Assembly (NCBI GenBank): GCA_030849805.1
Contig: JASANZ010002195.1
Span: 1-64,000 of the forward strand
Direction: 5' to 3'
Length of the DNA: 64,000 nucleotides
Source: Sergeia podlipaevii
Lineage: Eukaryota > Euglenozoa > Kinetoplastea > Trypanosomatida > Trypanosomatidae
The notes under the pieces were generated by a model, which did not search any database, had not been told where the DNA came from, and saw only the letters and a list, made by a program, of their open reading frames with translations. The position numbers were made by a program, and so were the translations under genes. The stretch's first letter is position 1, and each line of letters starts with the position of its first letter. Below are positions 10,194 through 19,853 of the stretch, piece by piece.

Positions 10194-10652
10194 TTAATGC
10201 TGTGAGAAGCCCATCATATCTAGCATCTTCTCAAACAGAAGAGAGAAGGCAGCACCCGCGGCGATGCCGCCGACAAGGCCGGGATACTTGTACATCCTCC
10301 ATCCATATGCACCGGCGAGGAGGCCACCAGAAACGGTGGGGTTCCAGAAATCCTTGCGACCACGGCGCTTCTCAAGCGCCACCTCAAGACCTCCAAAGAG
10401 AAAGCCGAAAAAGGCGAAGCTACCGCCTAGGCGATGTGCGCTGCGTAGACTATATTTAAAGAAGTCCGCCGTCCCCATCGTCTGTGTTGCCGTCTCCGCT
10501 GAGATCATTGCACCAAAGAGAGAGAAGCCAAATCCCATCACGTAGCCGCCAAACACGTTGAGCATGGCAGTTGCGATGGTGCTGTCCTTTGCCAGCATCA
10601 TCGCCTTCTGCATCGGGTCGATGGGCTGCTGGGGATCTAAAATGGAGGCCAT
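10194..10652 (-). CDS. TIM17: TIM17/22/23-family inner-membrane translocase subunit, copy B, 152 aa
   Basis: Second copy of the mitochondrial importer core subunit, same length and start context as copy A. By eye it differs at residues 19 (Thr to Met), 66, 68, 69, 71, 74 and 77 (the patch FKYSLRSAHRLGGS), two residues near 134-135 (Ala-Phe for Val-Cys), and the last residue (His for Lys). The patch lies in the loop after the first glycine-rich helix and loses Arg77 while gaining Arg74. All four hydrophobic segments are intact, so this is a functional-looking gene and not a pseudogene. Its 3' flank is unrelated to that of copy A, so the two mRNAs could be regulated differently. Confidence 0.92.
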   Translation of the reverse strand: MASILDPQQPIDPMQKAMMLAKDSTIATAMLNVFGGYVMGFGFSLFGAMISAETATQTMGTADFFKYSLRSAHRLGGSFAFFGFLFGGLEVALEKRRGRKDFWNPTVSGGLLAGAYGWRMYKYPGLVGGIAAGAAFSLLFEKMLDMMGFSQH

Positions 10653-10723
10653 CTTTAAAGATATTCTTCGCTCTCTCTCTCTCTATATATAAATCAAATA
10701 AAAGCTTATGTATTCAATTATAG
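10213..10723 (-). repeat. Duplicated TIM17 unit, copy B
   Basis: Partner of the unit at 8493-9010. Nearly identical coding sequence and a recognisable shared 5' leader; the diverged patch is at 10424-10458. The two units are direct repeats about 1.7 kb apart. Confidence 0.9.
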
Positions 10724-11267
10724 TATATTGTATTAATGGCTACTAAGAGTACAATATTAGAAAGCAGGCATACAGAAGGGTGTGTGTGTGTGTGGAGGGA
10801 AAAGGGGAAGAGGGAGAACGAGAAAGAATAACGGTAAGAAGAGTAGATATAGATATATAGCACTCGGAGGAAAATACCTTCGCATTGCTGCGGTATAGTG
10901 AAGCTTCCCCACTTTTGTGTACGTGCGTGTGCGTGCTAAAAAAAAAAAAAGGAAGAAAGAAATTGTTCCACGAAAGCGTTCCTCCCTCTATTCCCCCTCC
11001 TTTGTTTCTTTCTTTCTTCATAACAACTATAAATCCATAAGTCACACAAGAAAGAAAAGAAAAAAAAACAACAACAACAACAACATTTTCGCTTTAAAAA
11101 AAAAAAATACAGAGAACAACAACAACAAAAAAAAACTGCATCACAGATATAATACCAGCACAATACCTCGGCGTGTGTCGTGTAGGAGGGTGTCCTCTTC
11201 CCGATAAAAGAAGAAGAAAGAAAGAAAAAAAAAAGTATAATACATCCCGTTTCTACTGCTCACCTTT

Positions 11268-11333
<66 letters not shown>

Positions 11334-11523
11334 AGCTTATGGAAAAGAGAGGACAAGGCGCGTGTGCTTTGATTCCAGGCTCCCCCCTCTTCTCTTTGTT
11401 TTGCGCTTTTTCTGAGTGCTAAACATCCCGTATACTTTGTTCGTGCATACGTGTACGTGCGGTGAACAGCATATGCATTCACGTGTGCATACGATATATA
11501 AAAGAAGAGAGCATTCGATGGTG
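10653..11523. other. Spacer upstream of TIM17 copy B
   Basis: Besides the TIM17 leader it holds A-rich tracts, AAC triplet repeats near 11065-11085, and the longest dinucleotide run in the window, (AC)n at 11271-11331. Frames across the AC run translate only as Thr/His or Val/Cys repeats and are not genes. Confidence 0.75.
11271..11331. repeat. (AC)n microsatellite, about 30 units
   Basis: An uninterrupted AC run of about 61 bp in the 3' UTR region of the IFT25 gene. It is likely to be length-polymorphic and would make a practical strain marker. Confidence 0.97.
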
Positions 11524-12039
11524 TTACATATTGACCTCTGGCTTGCTCTCCAGCACAGCCACCCTCTGCACCGACTCCTCACCCAGCACCTCTACCCCGT
11601 AGATACCCACAAACTCACTGTACCCAGACAGAATGCGCAGCCGTAAGGCTGTGATGTCTTTTCCCGACCCGTTTGGGTCTAGCTGGAATGTCTCTACCTG
11701 CGCTCCCTTCCTTCTTTGAGGATCCACAGCATTCTCGTTGCCGCGGGGCAGAGAGCGCTCCGCAATGACCTCGAAAGCCCCACCACCAGCCGCCGCCGTG
11801 GTGGTGGTGGTGCATTTGTCAAGTGCAATGTCCTTGGCTTCATTGAGGATGATGGTAACCTTGGACACCTTCGCCGAACTTGCGCGTGTGCCAAGGATGA
11901 CCTCATGAGGAAAGCCTCCGGTTGTGAGGGAGAAGCTGGCGGGATTTCTAGAGTCTACAATATTTGACCCTGGGAGGTCGTCATCGTGAAAGGTGATTAG
12001 CTTCACTTCAAGATTCACCCTACCTTCGGAAAATGCCAT
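11524..12039 (-). CDS. IFT25: Intraflagellar transport protein 25 (HSPB11-like), 171 aa
   Basis: IFT25 binds the small GTPase IFT27 as a heterodimer in the IFT-B complex that moves cargo in the flagellum. It has a galactose-binding-like jelly-roll fold. The family pattern is clear: NIVDSRNPASFSLTTGGFPHEVIL near residues 27-50, matching the NIIDG-x-TFWTTTGMFPQEFI region of human HSPB11, then KVTIILNEAKDIALDKC, and a C-terminal ITALRLRILSGYSEFVGIYGVEVLG block matching its FLRFIIVSAFDHFASVHSV region. A Thr/Ala/Gly insertion (about residues 80-90) and a longer loop are local additions. The frame is open upstream to 12192, but the extra 51 residues are low in complexity. I start at the ATG at 12039 (MAFSEGRVNLEV), where the domain begins. 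Confidence 0.88.
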   Translation of the reverse strand: MAFSEGRVNLEVKLITFHDDDLPGSNIVDSRNPASFSLTTGGFPHEVILGTRASSAKVSKVTIILNEAKDIALDKCTTTTTAAAGGGAFEVIAERSLPRGNENAVDPQRRKGAQVETFQLDPNGSGKDITALRLRILSGYSEFVGIYGVEVLGEESVQRVAVLESKPEVNM

Positions 12040-12557
12040 CTTTCTTCTTTTAAAAAAATTTTCTTCTTTGGTTTCGTCCTTCTTCTCGTTCTCTGTAAGT
12101 ACACTGTGTCTATGAATAGAAAAAAATCTAGTATTGCTATCGCCACCTACCATATGCACATATAGAGGGGGCCACGACAAAAACAACAACAATAATAATA
12201 ATAATAAGAAAAGAAAAATCCAATATTTGTATATATATATTTACAGATGTTTACGGGAGGTTATGCACCGCACCAACTACTGCAATGCTCAAATACATTG
12301 AAAGCTTACATTCACTGTGAGAGGATGCATATATCTGCAAAAGAGGGGAGACCCATCTACCTTTTGTTAAAAAAAAAAAATACTTCATGTTAGAAAGTAT
12401 AATTACTGTTTATATGGCACGCATCGTAGTTACTTAAGCAACGATTTAAAACAAGAATAAGAAGAGAAAGAGAGAGAGAGAGAGAGAGGTCTCCAAGACC
12501 TGCAGCACCTCCCCTCCCTTCTCTCTCTCTCTCTCACTCTCTCTCCCATTCGCTTCC
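12040..12557. other. Intergenic spacer
   Basis: Contains the GA-rich sense leader of IFT25 and AAT repeats near 12188-12207. A long CT-rich block on the plus strand (about 12509-12556) lies just past the stop codon of the next gene. No gene seen. Confidence 0.7.
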
Positions 12558-13394
12558 TTACTCACGTGGTCTCTTGCGGCTTCCGGCTCCCTTCTTGCGC
12601 AGCGGCCCCAGCTCCCAGTCTCTTGAATACTTCAAGACTGCCTTATCAGGCCTATTCACGTTGCCAGCATCATTGACGTCCCACTGACTGCGACTCCCCT
12701 TCCGCCGTTCCCGGACATCAGATATCCGCGCGTCGTGTGCCACCTCGCGCTGCACTTTACGGATTGTCTTATTAAAAACCTGCAGCGTGCCGGTTGAGAT
12801 GTCATACTTACCAGACTGCTTGAGTGGAGTAGGATCACCCATGCGACGTAGCAGATGCGCACGCTTGAGCTGTCTCTTCTGGAACATCTGAATACGCTTG
12901 TCCTTGGCGGCGTGGATGGCGCTGCCGTTGCTGAAGTCGACAGCTTCACCGCGCGTTTCACGTTCCCACGCTGCACTCTCCCGCAGTTTCTTTTTCTCCT
13001 GAGAGACCTGCTCAAGCCGCTCCGCGTATGGGATCGCAGTTCTGTTCACACAGAGCGAGGCAGTCGCGTTGCTCGTGCGCACGTTGACCGGACGCTTACC
13101 ACCAATACGTTCAAACTGCCGCCACGACTCCTCAATGCGATCCTCCATCGTGGCATTATCGGAGTGTAGGGCGGCCGTGCGCGCGTAGACGTCCTGCAGC
13201 TCCTCGTTAATCTTCTGATGATGCACGAGCAGCTCCTTGTGGTCTGATGCCACTTTCTTATGGTTCTGCTTAAAGGTGGCCGTGGCATCTTCATTCTGGT
13301 TGTGATGAATGCCTCGGTGAAGAGACTTGGGCCCCTCAATTTGATTTCGGTTCCGCACCAGCGTGCGGGTGGCCTTGCTATGCAATGGTGGCAT
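12558..13394 (-). CDS. Basic coiled-coil protein, probably nuclear, unknown function, 278 aa
   Basis: I do not recognise the family. The protein is highly basic. Residues about 40-95 form a helical segment (repeated HKK/HKE, then a coiled stretch ending IEESWRQFERIGGKRP), and residues about 125-190 form a second helix rich in Lys, Arg and Glu. The C-terminus ends in GAGSRKRPRE with a KKGAGSRKRPRE-type nuclear localisation motif. No membrane segment or signal peptide is present. A role in ribosome biogenesis or RNA processing would fit the composition, but nothing in the sequence proves it. The start is the first ATG and lies right before a TA tract. Confidence 0.82.
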   Translation of the reverse strand: MPPLHSKATRTLVRNRNQIEGPKSLHRGIHHNQNEDATATFKQNHKKVASDHKELLVHHQKINEELQDVYARTAALHSDNATMEDRIEESWRQFERIGGKRPVNVRTSNATASLCVNRTAIPYAERLEQVSQEKKKLRESAAWERETRGEAVDFSNGSAIHAAKDKRIQMFQKRQLKRAHLLRRMGDPTPLKQSGKYDISTGTLQVFNKTIRKVQREVAHDARISDVRERRKGSRSQWDVNDAGNVNRPDKAVLKYSRDWELGPLRKKGAGSRKRPRE

Positions 13395-14349
13395 ATATAT
13401 ATGTCAGCTAAGATACGTTTCTGTTTCTTGCTTCTCTCTCGCAACAAACAAACAAACACAAACAAAACAAATAACAAAGAAGAATATCAGAAGAAAACCA
13501 AAGCAGTATAAAAAGGGGTGTTCCTTCCTTTATGTGCTCTCTCTCTCCCCGCGTATATATTCCTGGGTGCACACCAAGCTATGTGTTGCTATATGTTATG
13601 TTATGTTCATTTTTTTTTTTAAAGGAACGCATCATCAGTACAAGAGAGAGAGAAAAAAAAAAAGTTTACATCGTATTATGAAGTAAGGAATCTCATATCT
13701 TCCTCAAAGTACAATAAAGTGAGTCAGGCAATTATTAATGTTCAACCGCACCCCCCCCCTTTTAAAAGGAGAAAGCGCACACTATCACCCTCCCATCACA
13801 GCGACTATAGTCAACACACATATATATATATATATATTACCGACTAGAGATACAATAATAAGAGAGTTCATATCTCAACCGAGCTCGTGTATTCTCTCTC
13901 CTTTTCTGAAAAGTTTTTTTTTTTTCTCTTTAAAGTAAATAACATCGCATAAAAAAATAATAATAAAATAAAGCAAATAGATCACGACAGTCGTAGAAGT
14001 GAATCTCAAGGAGAGAGAGAGAGAGAAACAGGAGAGAAAGGAGGGGGGACGCAACTGTCAGTGCAGTGCAAGGAGCGGTCATGCATACATATTCAAAAAA
14101 AGAAAAAAAAAAAGAAAAGCAACGCTGAAAGCATCACACACAAACACAAACACCAACGCAAACAGGCGCTTGCATTTGATAATAATAAAAAAAACCTGCC
14201 GAGAGGAAAACAAAAGGAAAAGAAAACAGAGAGAAGGAGAGAGAAATAATGGCGACTTGACAACTTTCCCAATGAACCCTTCCTCGCCTCCCCCTCCCCC
14301 CCTTTCACCCTTTTCCTTAGAGATAACTATTTCTCACTTTCTCCATCTC
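13395..14349. other. Intergenic spacer
   Basis: Holds a (TA)n run near 13819-13838, purine-rich stretches near 14009-14047 and 14216-14247, and a strongly pyrimidine-rich plus-strand block at 14278-14349 that abuts the next stop codon. Short frames in both directions are low complexity. Confidence 0.7.
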
Positions 14350-16311
14350 TTACAAGTCGGCCTCCAGGGTTACCTTGAAGGAGCCACCCACCTTCTTCGC
14401 CGCTAACTTCGCCGCCGCTTGCATCGCGTCCATTTCTTGTTTCACTAGCGGATCATCCTCAAAGCGATAAAGACCCGGCGTAGACGACGGTGCTGCTCCC
14501 CTATTGCCTCCGCTGCTGCCGCCGCCGCTGCCTGTGCCGTTGAGGTACAAAATCAGTGCCACAATACCAAAAAGAAACAGCACAGGCACAACCAAGGCAC
14601 GCAGAATGCCCCAGAGAGCTCCAGAGCGAGTAGTGTGTAGCTCCTCATAGCCAATGTGGCCAGGCAAAGTACTGAACTCAACAGGGTCTTCGCATACAGC
14701 CAGAAGCCCCGATGCCGTCCCTGTTGTGGCGAAACCCTCGATGGTTTGAATGACCTCCGCGTAGATGGACTCCTCAGTCTGTCGCAGCGACAGAGCTGGG
14801 TACCCTATGTCGCCGCCATCCCCACTAACTCCCAAGTCTTCCTCGTTGGGTTTTCCCCCCTTGACACGTGCGATCCGCTTCCCAGTCTGCTTGTCCACAA
14901 GGCCACGTCGAACATCGCGCAGAAAGCCAACGTTTACAATAACGTTCGCCGCAGCTTCTAGCGTCGGCAGCGCTAACCACGTCTTCTCTGCTTCAGGGTC
15001 TTTGACCGACTCATTGAGCATCTTCTGCATCTCAACGAGTTCCTTGTCCTTTGCAAATGTGCCCCTAGCGTGAAAAGCCGCCACCTCGCGCACCACGCGG
15101 GGCGAGTATACATCGCGCATCAAACTTGCCCACGTGGGATCGTTCTTGAGCTTCCCCTTGATGCAGAGAAACGCACAAACGCTGTGATAGGTGTCATCGT
15201 GCACAAGCCGTTGAATCAGCTGCGCCGCGTGCGCAGAGCCACCGGAGCCGCTACCAGAACGTTTGAACTGTCGCACCTCTTGCACGATAGACTTGCGTTG
15301 CGCGAACGCAAACGTGGGATCACTGATACGTGCGGCGGCAGGCTCTGTTTTGTGTACCACGCACGTATTATAGTAGACCCACCATAGGTCAAGGACTGTC
15401 ACCACGTTGCCTGGAGCGGGATGTATAGTTTCCGGCTTGAGTAGGTGCCATAGTGCGGTGTTCAGTGCCTGCGGCTCCACCGACCCTCCTGGGTAGTGAG
15501 GACCGTCCTGCTTCAAAACCTGGGCAGGCACAATAGCCTTGGAGGAGGAGGAGGAGGAGGTAGCAGCCCCACCGCCCTCCTCCTCCTCCTCGCTGCCGTT
15601 GTTGTTCTCTTTCTTTTCATGACTTCCATCTTCATTCTTCCACGACACAACCACCATCTCTGCTGTACGCGAGGTGTACTTGCGCTCCACTAAAGGGAAG
15701 GTACGCAGCAGATGGCGCGAGATCTCCCCAGACTGCAGCTCATCCTTGAGCAGCAGAAGCGGGCTCACGAAGGGACAGCATTGAGCAAACTCCAGATACA
15801 AGAGCATCTCCTCTGGCTCAATGTCATCGTCATGGTGTGCACCAGCACTACCGCTGCCACTCTTGCGGGCCTCCACCGCCTCAGGGGGTGGAAGGAAGGA
15901 GAGGTGAACAGCAAGATAGCACTGCTCTGCTTCTTCGCCGCTTGCGAAGGTGACGCTGCCCATCCCTCTATCCTCGTCGTAAACAAAGTGTTCGATGGTA
16001 CCGTAGTGCTGAAAGAAATCACGCACAAACTGCTTTGGAAAAGGCTGCGCAAGTGTTGGTCCTCCCGCCACGCCACCATTGCCACTCGTCGTCAAAGCAG
16101 TAGTAGAGGAGGAAGAGGACCCTGCCACGTACGGAATGCGACACGGAAACCCGGCAAAGAATATCTCCTTGTATACCTTCATCATGTCCGCAGCACTGTG
16201 CGTTTTGCGAGAGCGCCATTGATCGTGCCGCTCACGAGGACCAGCGGCAAACGTAGGGGCAGCAGAGTCGTTGACTGTATCGTCTACCATGTCAGATCTT
16301 AAATCAGCCAT
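14350..16311 (-). CDS. Membrane-anchored protein with an RRM-like N-terminal domain, 653 aa
   Basis: No named family is recognised. Residues about 40-140 have the alternating strand-helix pattern of an RNA recognition motif: an EIFFAGFPCRIPYV strand, a QFVRDFFQHYGTIEHFVYDEDRG helix-strand segment, and RGMGSVTF, which partly fits the RNP1 consensus. A low-complexity region (about 235-270, Glu and Ser runs) follows, then a conserved-looking alpha-helical region (about 285-540). A single hydrophobic segment at about 571-591 (RALVVPVLFLFGIVALILYL) is followed by a Gly/Ser linker and a helical 50-residue tail. This suggests a single-pass anchor with the large N-terminal part in the cytosol. The open frame extends upstream to 16407, giving a hydrophobic stretch, but only from a GTG; 16311 is the first ATG. 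The RRM call is tentative. Confidence 0.8.
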   Translation of the reverse strand: MADLRSDMVDDTVNDSAAPTFAAGPRERHDQWRSRKTHSAADMMKVYKEIFFAGFPCRIPYVAGSSSSSTTALTTSGNGGVAGGPTLAQPFPKQFVRDFFQHYGTIEHFVYDEDRGMGSVTFASGEEAEQCYLAVHLSFLPPPEAVEARKSGSGSAGAHHDDDIEPEEMLLYLEFAQCCPFVSPLLLLKDELQSGEISRHLLRTFPLVERKYTSRTAEMVVVSWKNEDGSHEKKENNNGSEEEEEGGGAATSSSSSSKAIVPAQVLKQDGPHYPGGSVEPQALNTALWHLLKPETIHPAPGNVVTVLDLWWVYYNTCVVHKTEPAAARISDPTFAFAQRKSIVQEVRQFKRSGSGSGGSAHAAQLIQRLVHDDTYHSVCAFLCIKGKLKNDPTWASLMRDVYSPRVVREVAAFHARGTFAKDKELVEMQKMLNESVKDPEAEKTWLALPTLEAAANVIVNVGFLRDVRRGLVDKQTGKRIARVKGGKPNEEDLGVSGDGGDIGYPALSLRQTEESIYAEVIQTIEGFATTGTASGLLAVCEDPVEFSTLPGHIGYEELHTTRSGALWGILRALVVPVLFLFGIVALILYLNGTGSGGGSSGGNRGAAPSSTPGLYRFEDDPLVKQEMDAMQAAAKLAAKKVGGSFKVTLEADL

Positions 16312-17426
16312 CTCTCTCCCCCCTTTCTCTATTTGCTGTACAGCAATGAATAATTTGTGAGAAAAATAGAGTAAAACAAAAGAAAAGCAGAAAAAAAAAT
16401 GATTCACTGTATATAGACGATAAGTGAAAATGTAAACGACAAAAAGAAGGAAGAGCTAATGCAGGGGAAAATGGTTATTATAGTAATGATGAGATATTTT
16501 CCCAGCTTCTACAAAACAAACAAACAAACAAACAAACGAGGCAACTAGTATTTATATATAGTAAAATGAGTTAAGCAACTCCTTTCCTCTCGTTCTTTCT
16601 TTTTATGTATTTTAAGAAAATCCACCAAAGAAAGAAAGAAAAAAAATCAAGTAAGAATGTACGCGACAAAGTGAAGAATAGATAATCACTATTTACTGGC
16701 ATCTCAAGCATGAGAGAGAAGGGGAAGTGGGAAATAGAAAGAAGATACCCCGGCTATTGAGCAGTTAGTGCGGCGAGAACAAAGCCCCATCTTATTCATT
16801 CATTCTCCACGTTTGGACAGATATCAGGTTTATCATTTTCCCCGTGTATAGTGAATATATATATATATATATACTCATTCGGTTTGAGTTGAGATAGTAG
16901 ATGTTCACATGCGGACAATGTCAGCCAACTAAAAGCTCACATATACACAAATATGTAATTTTAAATAGAGGAGGAAAGAAAGAAAGAAAGAAAGAAAGAC
17001 TGAATAAAAAAAAAACAAGAGAAAGACGCTTTTTCGAACGCTGTTCTTAAAGCAAAAAAAGAAAAGAAAAACCAACCAAGCAGGCAAGAAGGATAGACGT
17101 ACAGGAGGATGAAAGAGAGAAAAAAGAGAGAGAAAAACGAGAGGGCTGCCTCTCCCTCGTATGCACGACTAGCTTTCTTACATTGATACCCATGCAAGCG
17201 CTACTGCACTGACGTGTTCCCCCTCCTCTCTCCCTCCCTCCCCTCTCCCTCGCGTCTCCTCTTTACACACCGAGGCAAAGCAACAACAACAACAAGAAGA
17301 AAAAAAAACCAGTCTTAATCGCTTCTACGCCTCTCCTGCAAGATGACAAGATATATGAAAAATGGGGAAAAAAAAATGCCATAACAAAACAGTAACGAAA
17401 AAAAAAAAAATAGATATTACAGACCG
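16312..17426. other. Intergenic spacer with tetranucleotide repeats
   Basis: Contains a (CAAA)n tract at 16512-16537, a (TA)n run near 16856-16873, a (GAAA)n tract at 16974-16999 and CT-rich sequence near 17221-17262. No gene is supported. Confidence 0.75.
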
Positions 17427-18773
17427 TCAATCCTTCACGGATGCAGGTCCTAATCCTCCAAAGGGGACAAGTTTCTCTCTTGCCGCCTTCTCAAATTGTT
17501 CCCTTGTAACGGTGTAAGCTGGATAGACCGTCTGCTGAAAGTCAATCCCAAGATGTTCCTGCATCCAGTCATAGAGTTCATCAGGTGTGGCGAGTGGCGT
17601 GGTGGTGGTGTGAAACCGCGCGGTCCCGGCGACAACGCCAGATTTTCCATCCTTCGCCATGTCGGCGTCGAAGAGCCGTGTACGTGTAGTGACACAGTTG
17701 TCATTCACAGTCTTCACCTCCGAAGACCGGAAGCGATACTTGGCCCCTCCCCCTGCCACTTCACTTCTTGTCGAAGACGGCAATGATGCCTCCTCGGCAA
17801 AACTTTCAAAATTACCCACGACCTTCGCCGCCTGCAGTGAGTACGTAAAGAAGGACGCATGATCCATCACGTAGTTCGCCATCCAGTAGTCTCTCGCGTG
17901 CTGTGGCTGAAGATCGAAATGATAGAGCGGCCTCCACAGACTGGTAGCACTACTCTTTTCTTCCTCCGCGGAAGAGCCCTCCTCTGTCGGTACAACGGTC
18001 TCCCCTGACATCGCAGCGCCACTTTTTCTTCCTGGTGGCAACGGCAGCGGCGATGAAGAGGCGGACGAGGAGAAGGCAGATGCATGCGAGCGTTTGTTAA
18101 GACACTCAACGCGATACTCTGTCCAGCCTTCCGCCACTTCGCTCTCCACCACGCGCAGCACTCCAGCAGGGGTGACCTGCGGCTCTCGACAGTCTAGGTC
18201 AAGCGGAGCGAGCGGTATACCAGAACCAAAGCCGACATCGACGAGCCACCGCTTTAATACTGGAGAAGATGCGTCGCTGATGTGGGTGGTGCATGGCACA
18301 AGTAGCATCATGTGCGTTCTGCCGAGTGCGCTATCCAACGATTCCCATATAACCCGCCCGGCAAGGCAGCGTATGTCTGTAAAGCCCAGTTCGGTCAGAG
18401 CCCCAAGGAACAGAGTGTTGTGCTCAAAGCAATAACCTCCACGACGGGCGTGTATAAGTTTGTTACATAGATCCTCCAGCTGCAGGGAGACGCGCCGTCC
18501 TAGAATAGGATCCATCGTTTCGAAAGGAATAGAGGAGGCGTGTGCGGCCATCATGTGTGATAGTAAAGTGATATCGTTGACATGATGCTGTGCACACGTT
18601 GGTGATGTCTGTGGCGGTGGTGTAGACAAGGAGTGCAGGCGCGCCTCCACAAGCGGCATAGGTAGCCCTATCCGCTGGAAGTAAGCATGCAGTGGAAAGA
18701 CAAATCGTGAAAAACTTCCATTCATGGCTCCAACGGCAGCGGAGCCATGTGTGATCAGTGATAGGCGCATCAT
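17427..18773 (-). CDS. NAT: Arylamine N-acetyltransferase, 448 aa
   Basis: The enzyme moves an acetyl group from acetyl-CoA to aromatic amines or hydrazines through a cysteine intermediate. The catalytic triad of the family is visible: Cys115 in RGGYCFEHN, His154 in GRTHMMLLV and Asp179 in WLVDVGFGSG. The FETMDPILGR block (about 84-93) and ASFFTYSLQAAKV (about 300-312) are also typical. Usual NATs have about 260-290 residues. This one is longer because of a 20-residue N-terminal extension, a Ser/Pro-rich insertion of about 60 residues (about 230-290) and other loops. The C-terminal domain (ELYDWMQEHLGIDF) is present. Two ATGs are adjacent at the start, and Met17 is a further option close to the conserved FPLHAYFQRIGLP helix. 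Confidence 0.93.
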   Translation of the reverse strand: MMRLSLITHGSAAVGAMNGSFSRFVFPLHAYFQRIGLPMPLVEARLHSLSTPPPQTSPTCAQHHVNDITLLSHMMAAHASSIPFETMDPILGRRVSLQLEDLCNKLIHARRGGYCFEHNTLFLGALTELGFTDIRCLAGRVIWESLDSALGRTHMMLLVPCTTHISDASSPVLKRWLVDVGFGSGIPLAPLDLDCREPQVTPAGVLRVVESEVAEGWTEYRVECLNKRSHASAFSSSASSSPLPLPPGRKSGAAMSGETVVPTEEGSSAEEEKSSATSLWRPLYHFDLQPQHARDYWMANYVMDHASFFTYSLQAAKVVGNFESFAEEASLPSSTRSEVAGGGAKYRFRSSEVKTVNDNCVTTRTRLFDADMAKDGKSGVVAGTARFHTTTTPLATPDELYDWMQEHLGIDFQQTVYPAYTVTREQFEKAAREKLVPFGGLGPASVKD

Positions 18774-19853
18774 CCTATACTTCTCTCTATTTTACCGCCC
18801 TTCTCGTCTCTGTACGCTTCCAAGTTTTTTTTTTAAAATATATATTTTCTTGCCGACGGTGTGCTATCCACCACAGACAGACGTGAAGGCAATGATGATA
18901 GCGCTTTCAAAAAAAAAAAAGTAAGAGAGCAAGAGAGTGCTTTTTAGGTAAAAAAAAAAAGATTAATCTCGCTCAAAAAAACAACGACAACGACAAAGAA
19001 AAATGAATATAAAACCTTTGATATAGTCTTGTATGGAGAGAGGGAGAACTAAAACAGTAGCAATAATAATAATAATAATAATAATAGCAGTAGCTAACGA
19101 TAACAGCGATACCCTCCCTTAAAAAATGGTAGTGTGCTCTTGCCAGGCAAATAAATAAATAAATTGTGAAAAACACACACACACACACCTAGTTAAGCGA
19201 AACAGAAACAAAAACTGAGAGAAATAAAAGGAGAAAGAGAAAGATAGATAAAGAAATTGTTTACACACAACACCCACATACCAAAAAAAACATCTGGGAA
19301 AAAAAAAGGGTGAGGCATAAAACAGAAAATGGCATTTCTATATATATCAAACAAGAAGCAATTTTTTTTCTCACTAGGAGCGATACAATAATATTTTCTT
19401 TTTGAATGCGATAATACAATGCATAGAAAAACTGAAACAAACAAATCAAAAAAAAGGACACTCACACATACACAAACCAAAAACCCACCTTGAAAGCATA
19501 AAAAAAAAGAAAAGCAAATCAGTAGAGAAAATAAAGCCACTTTCATTCCTAATGTTTGTATATATATATAAAAACGAACAACAAGAACAACCCCCTCGTA
19601 GTCTCATCTTCCTTAAGGCAGCCATACAAGTTTCCTACAGTCACTTTAAGTTTCTCGCAGGGCAGCGTTAAGACAATCACCGCCATGAATCACTTCTTAA
19701 ATGCGCACATACCTATAAAATATATATATATATATTTTTGATATCACACCATATTCCACGAGCCGTTGCCTTTTTTTTTTCAAGACAACCAGCGTTAAAA
19801 AAGGAAAAATGAAAAGTAAAAAACATTCTAAAACTGAAGAAGAGAGAGTATTC
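18774..19853. other. Intergenic spacer
   Basis: A- and T-rich, with AAT repeats at about 19061-19085, an AC run at about 19173-19188 and a TA run near 19722-19735. Frames on the minus strand here translate as Phe/Tyr/Cys-rich strings and are not called. Confidence 0.7.

Noticed and set aside
11267..11482. Short frames of Val-Cys or Thr-His repeats over the AC run
   Set aside because: Simple translation of the (AC)n microsatellite.
16312..16407. Hydrophobic N-terminal extension on the RRM-like membrane protein, suggesting a signal peptide
   Set aside because: The extension starts at a GTG and lies in AT-rich leader sequence; the first ATG is at 16311.
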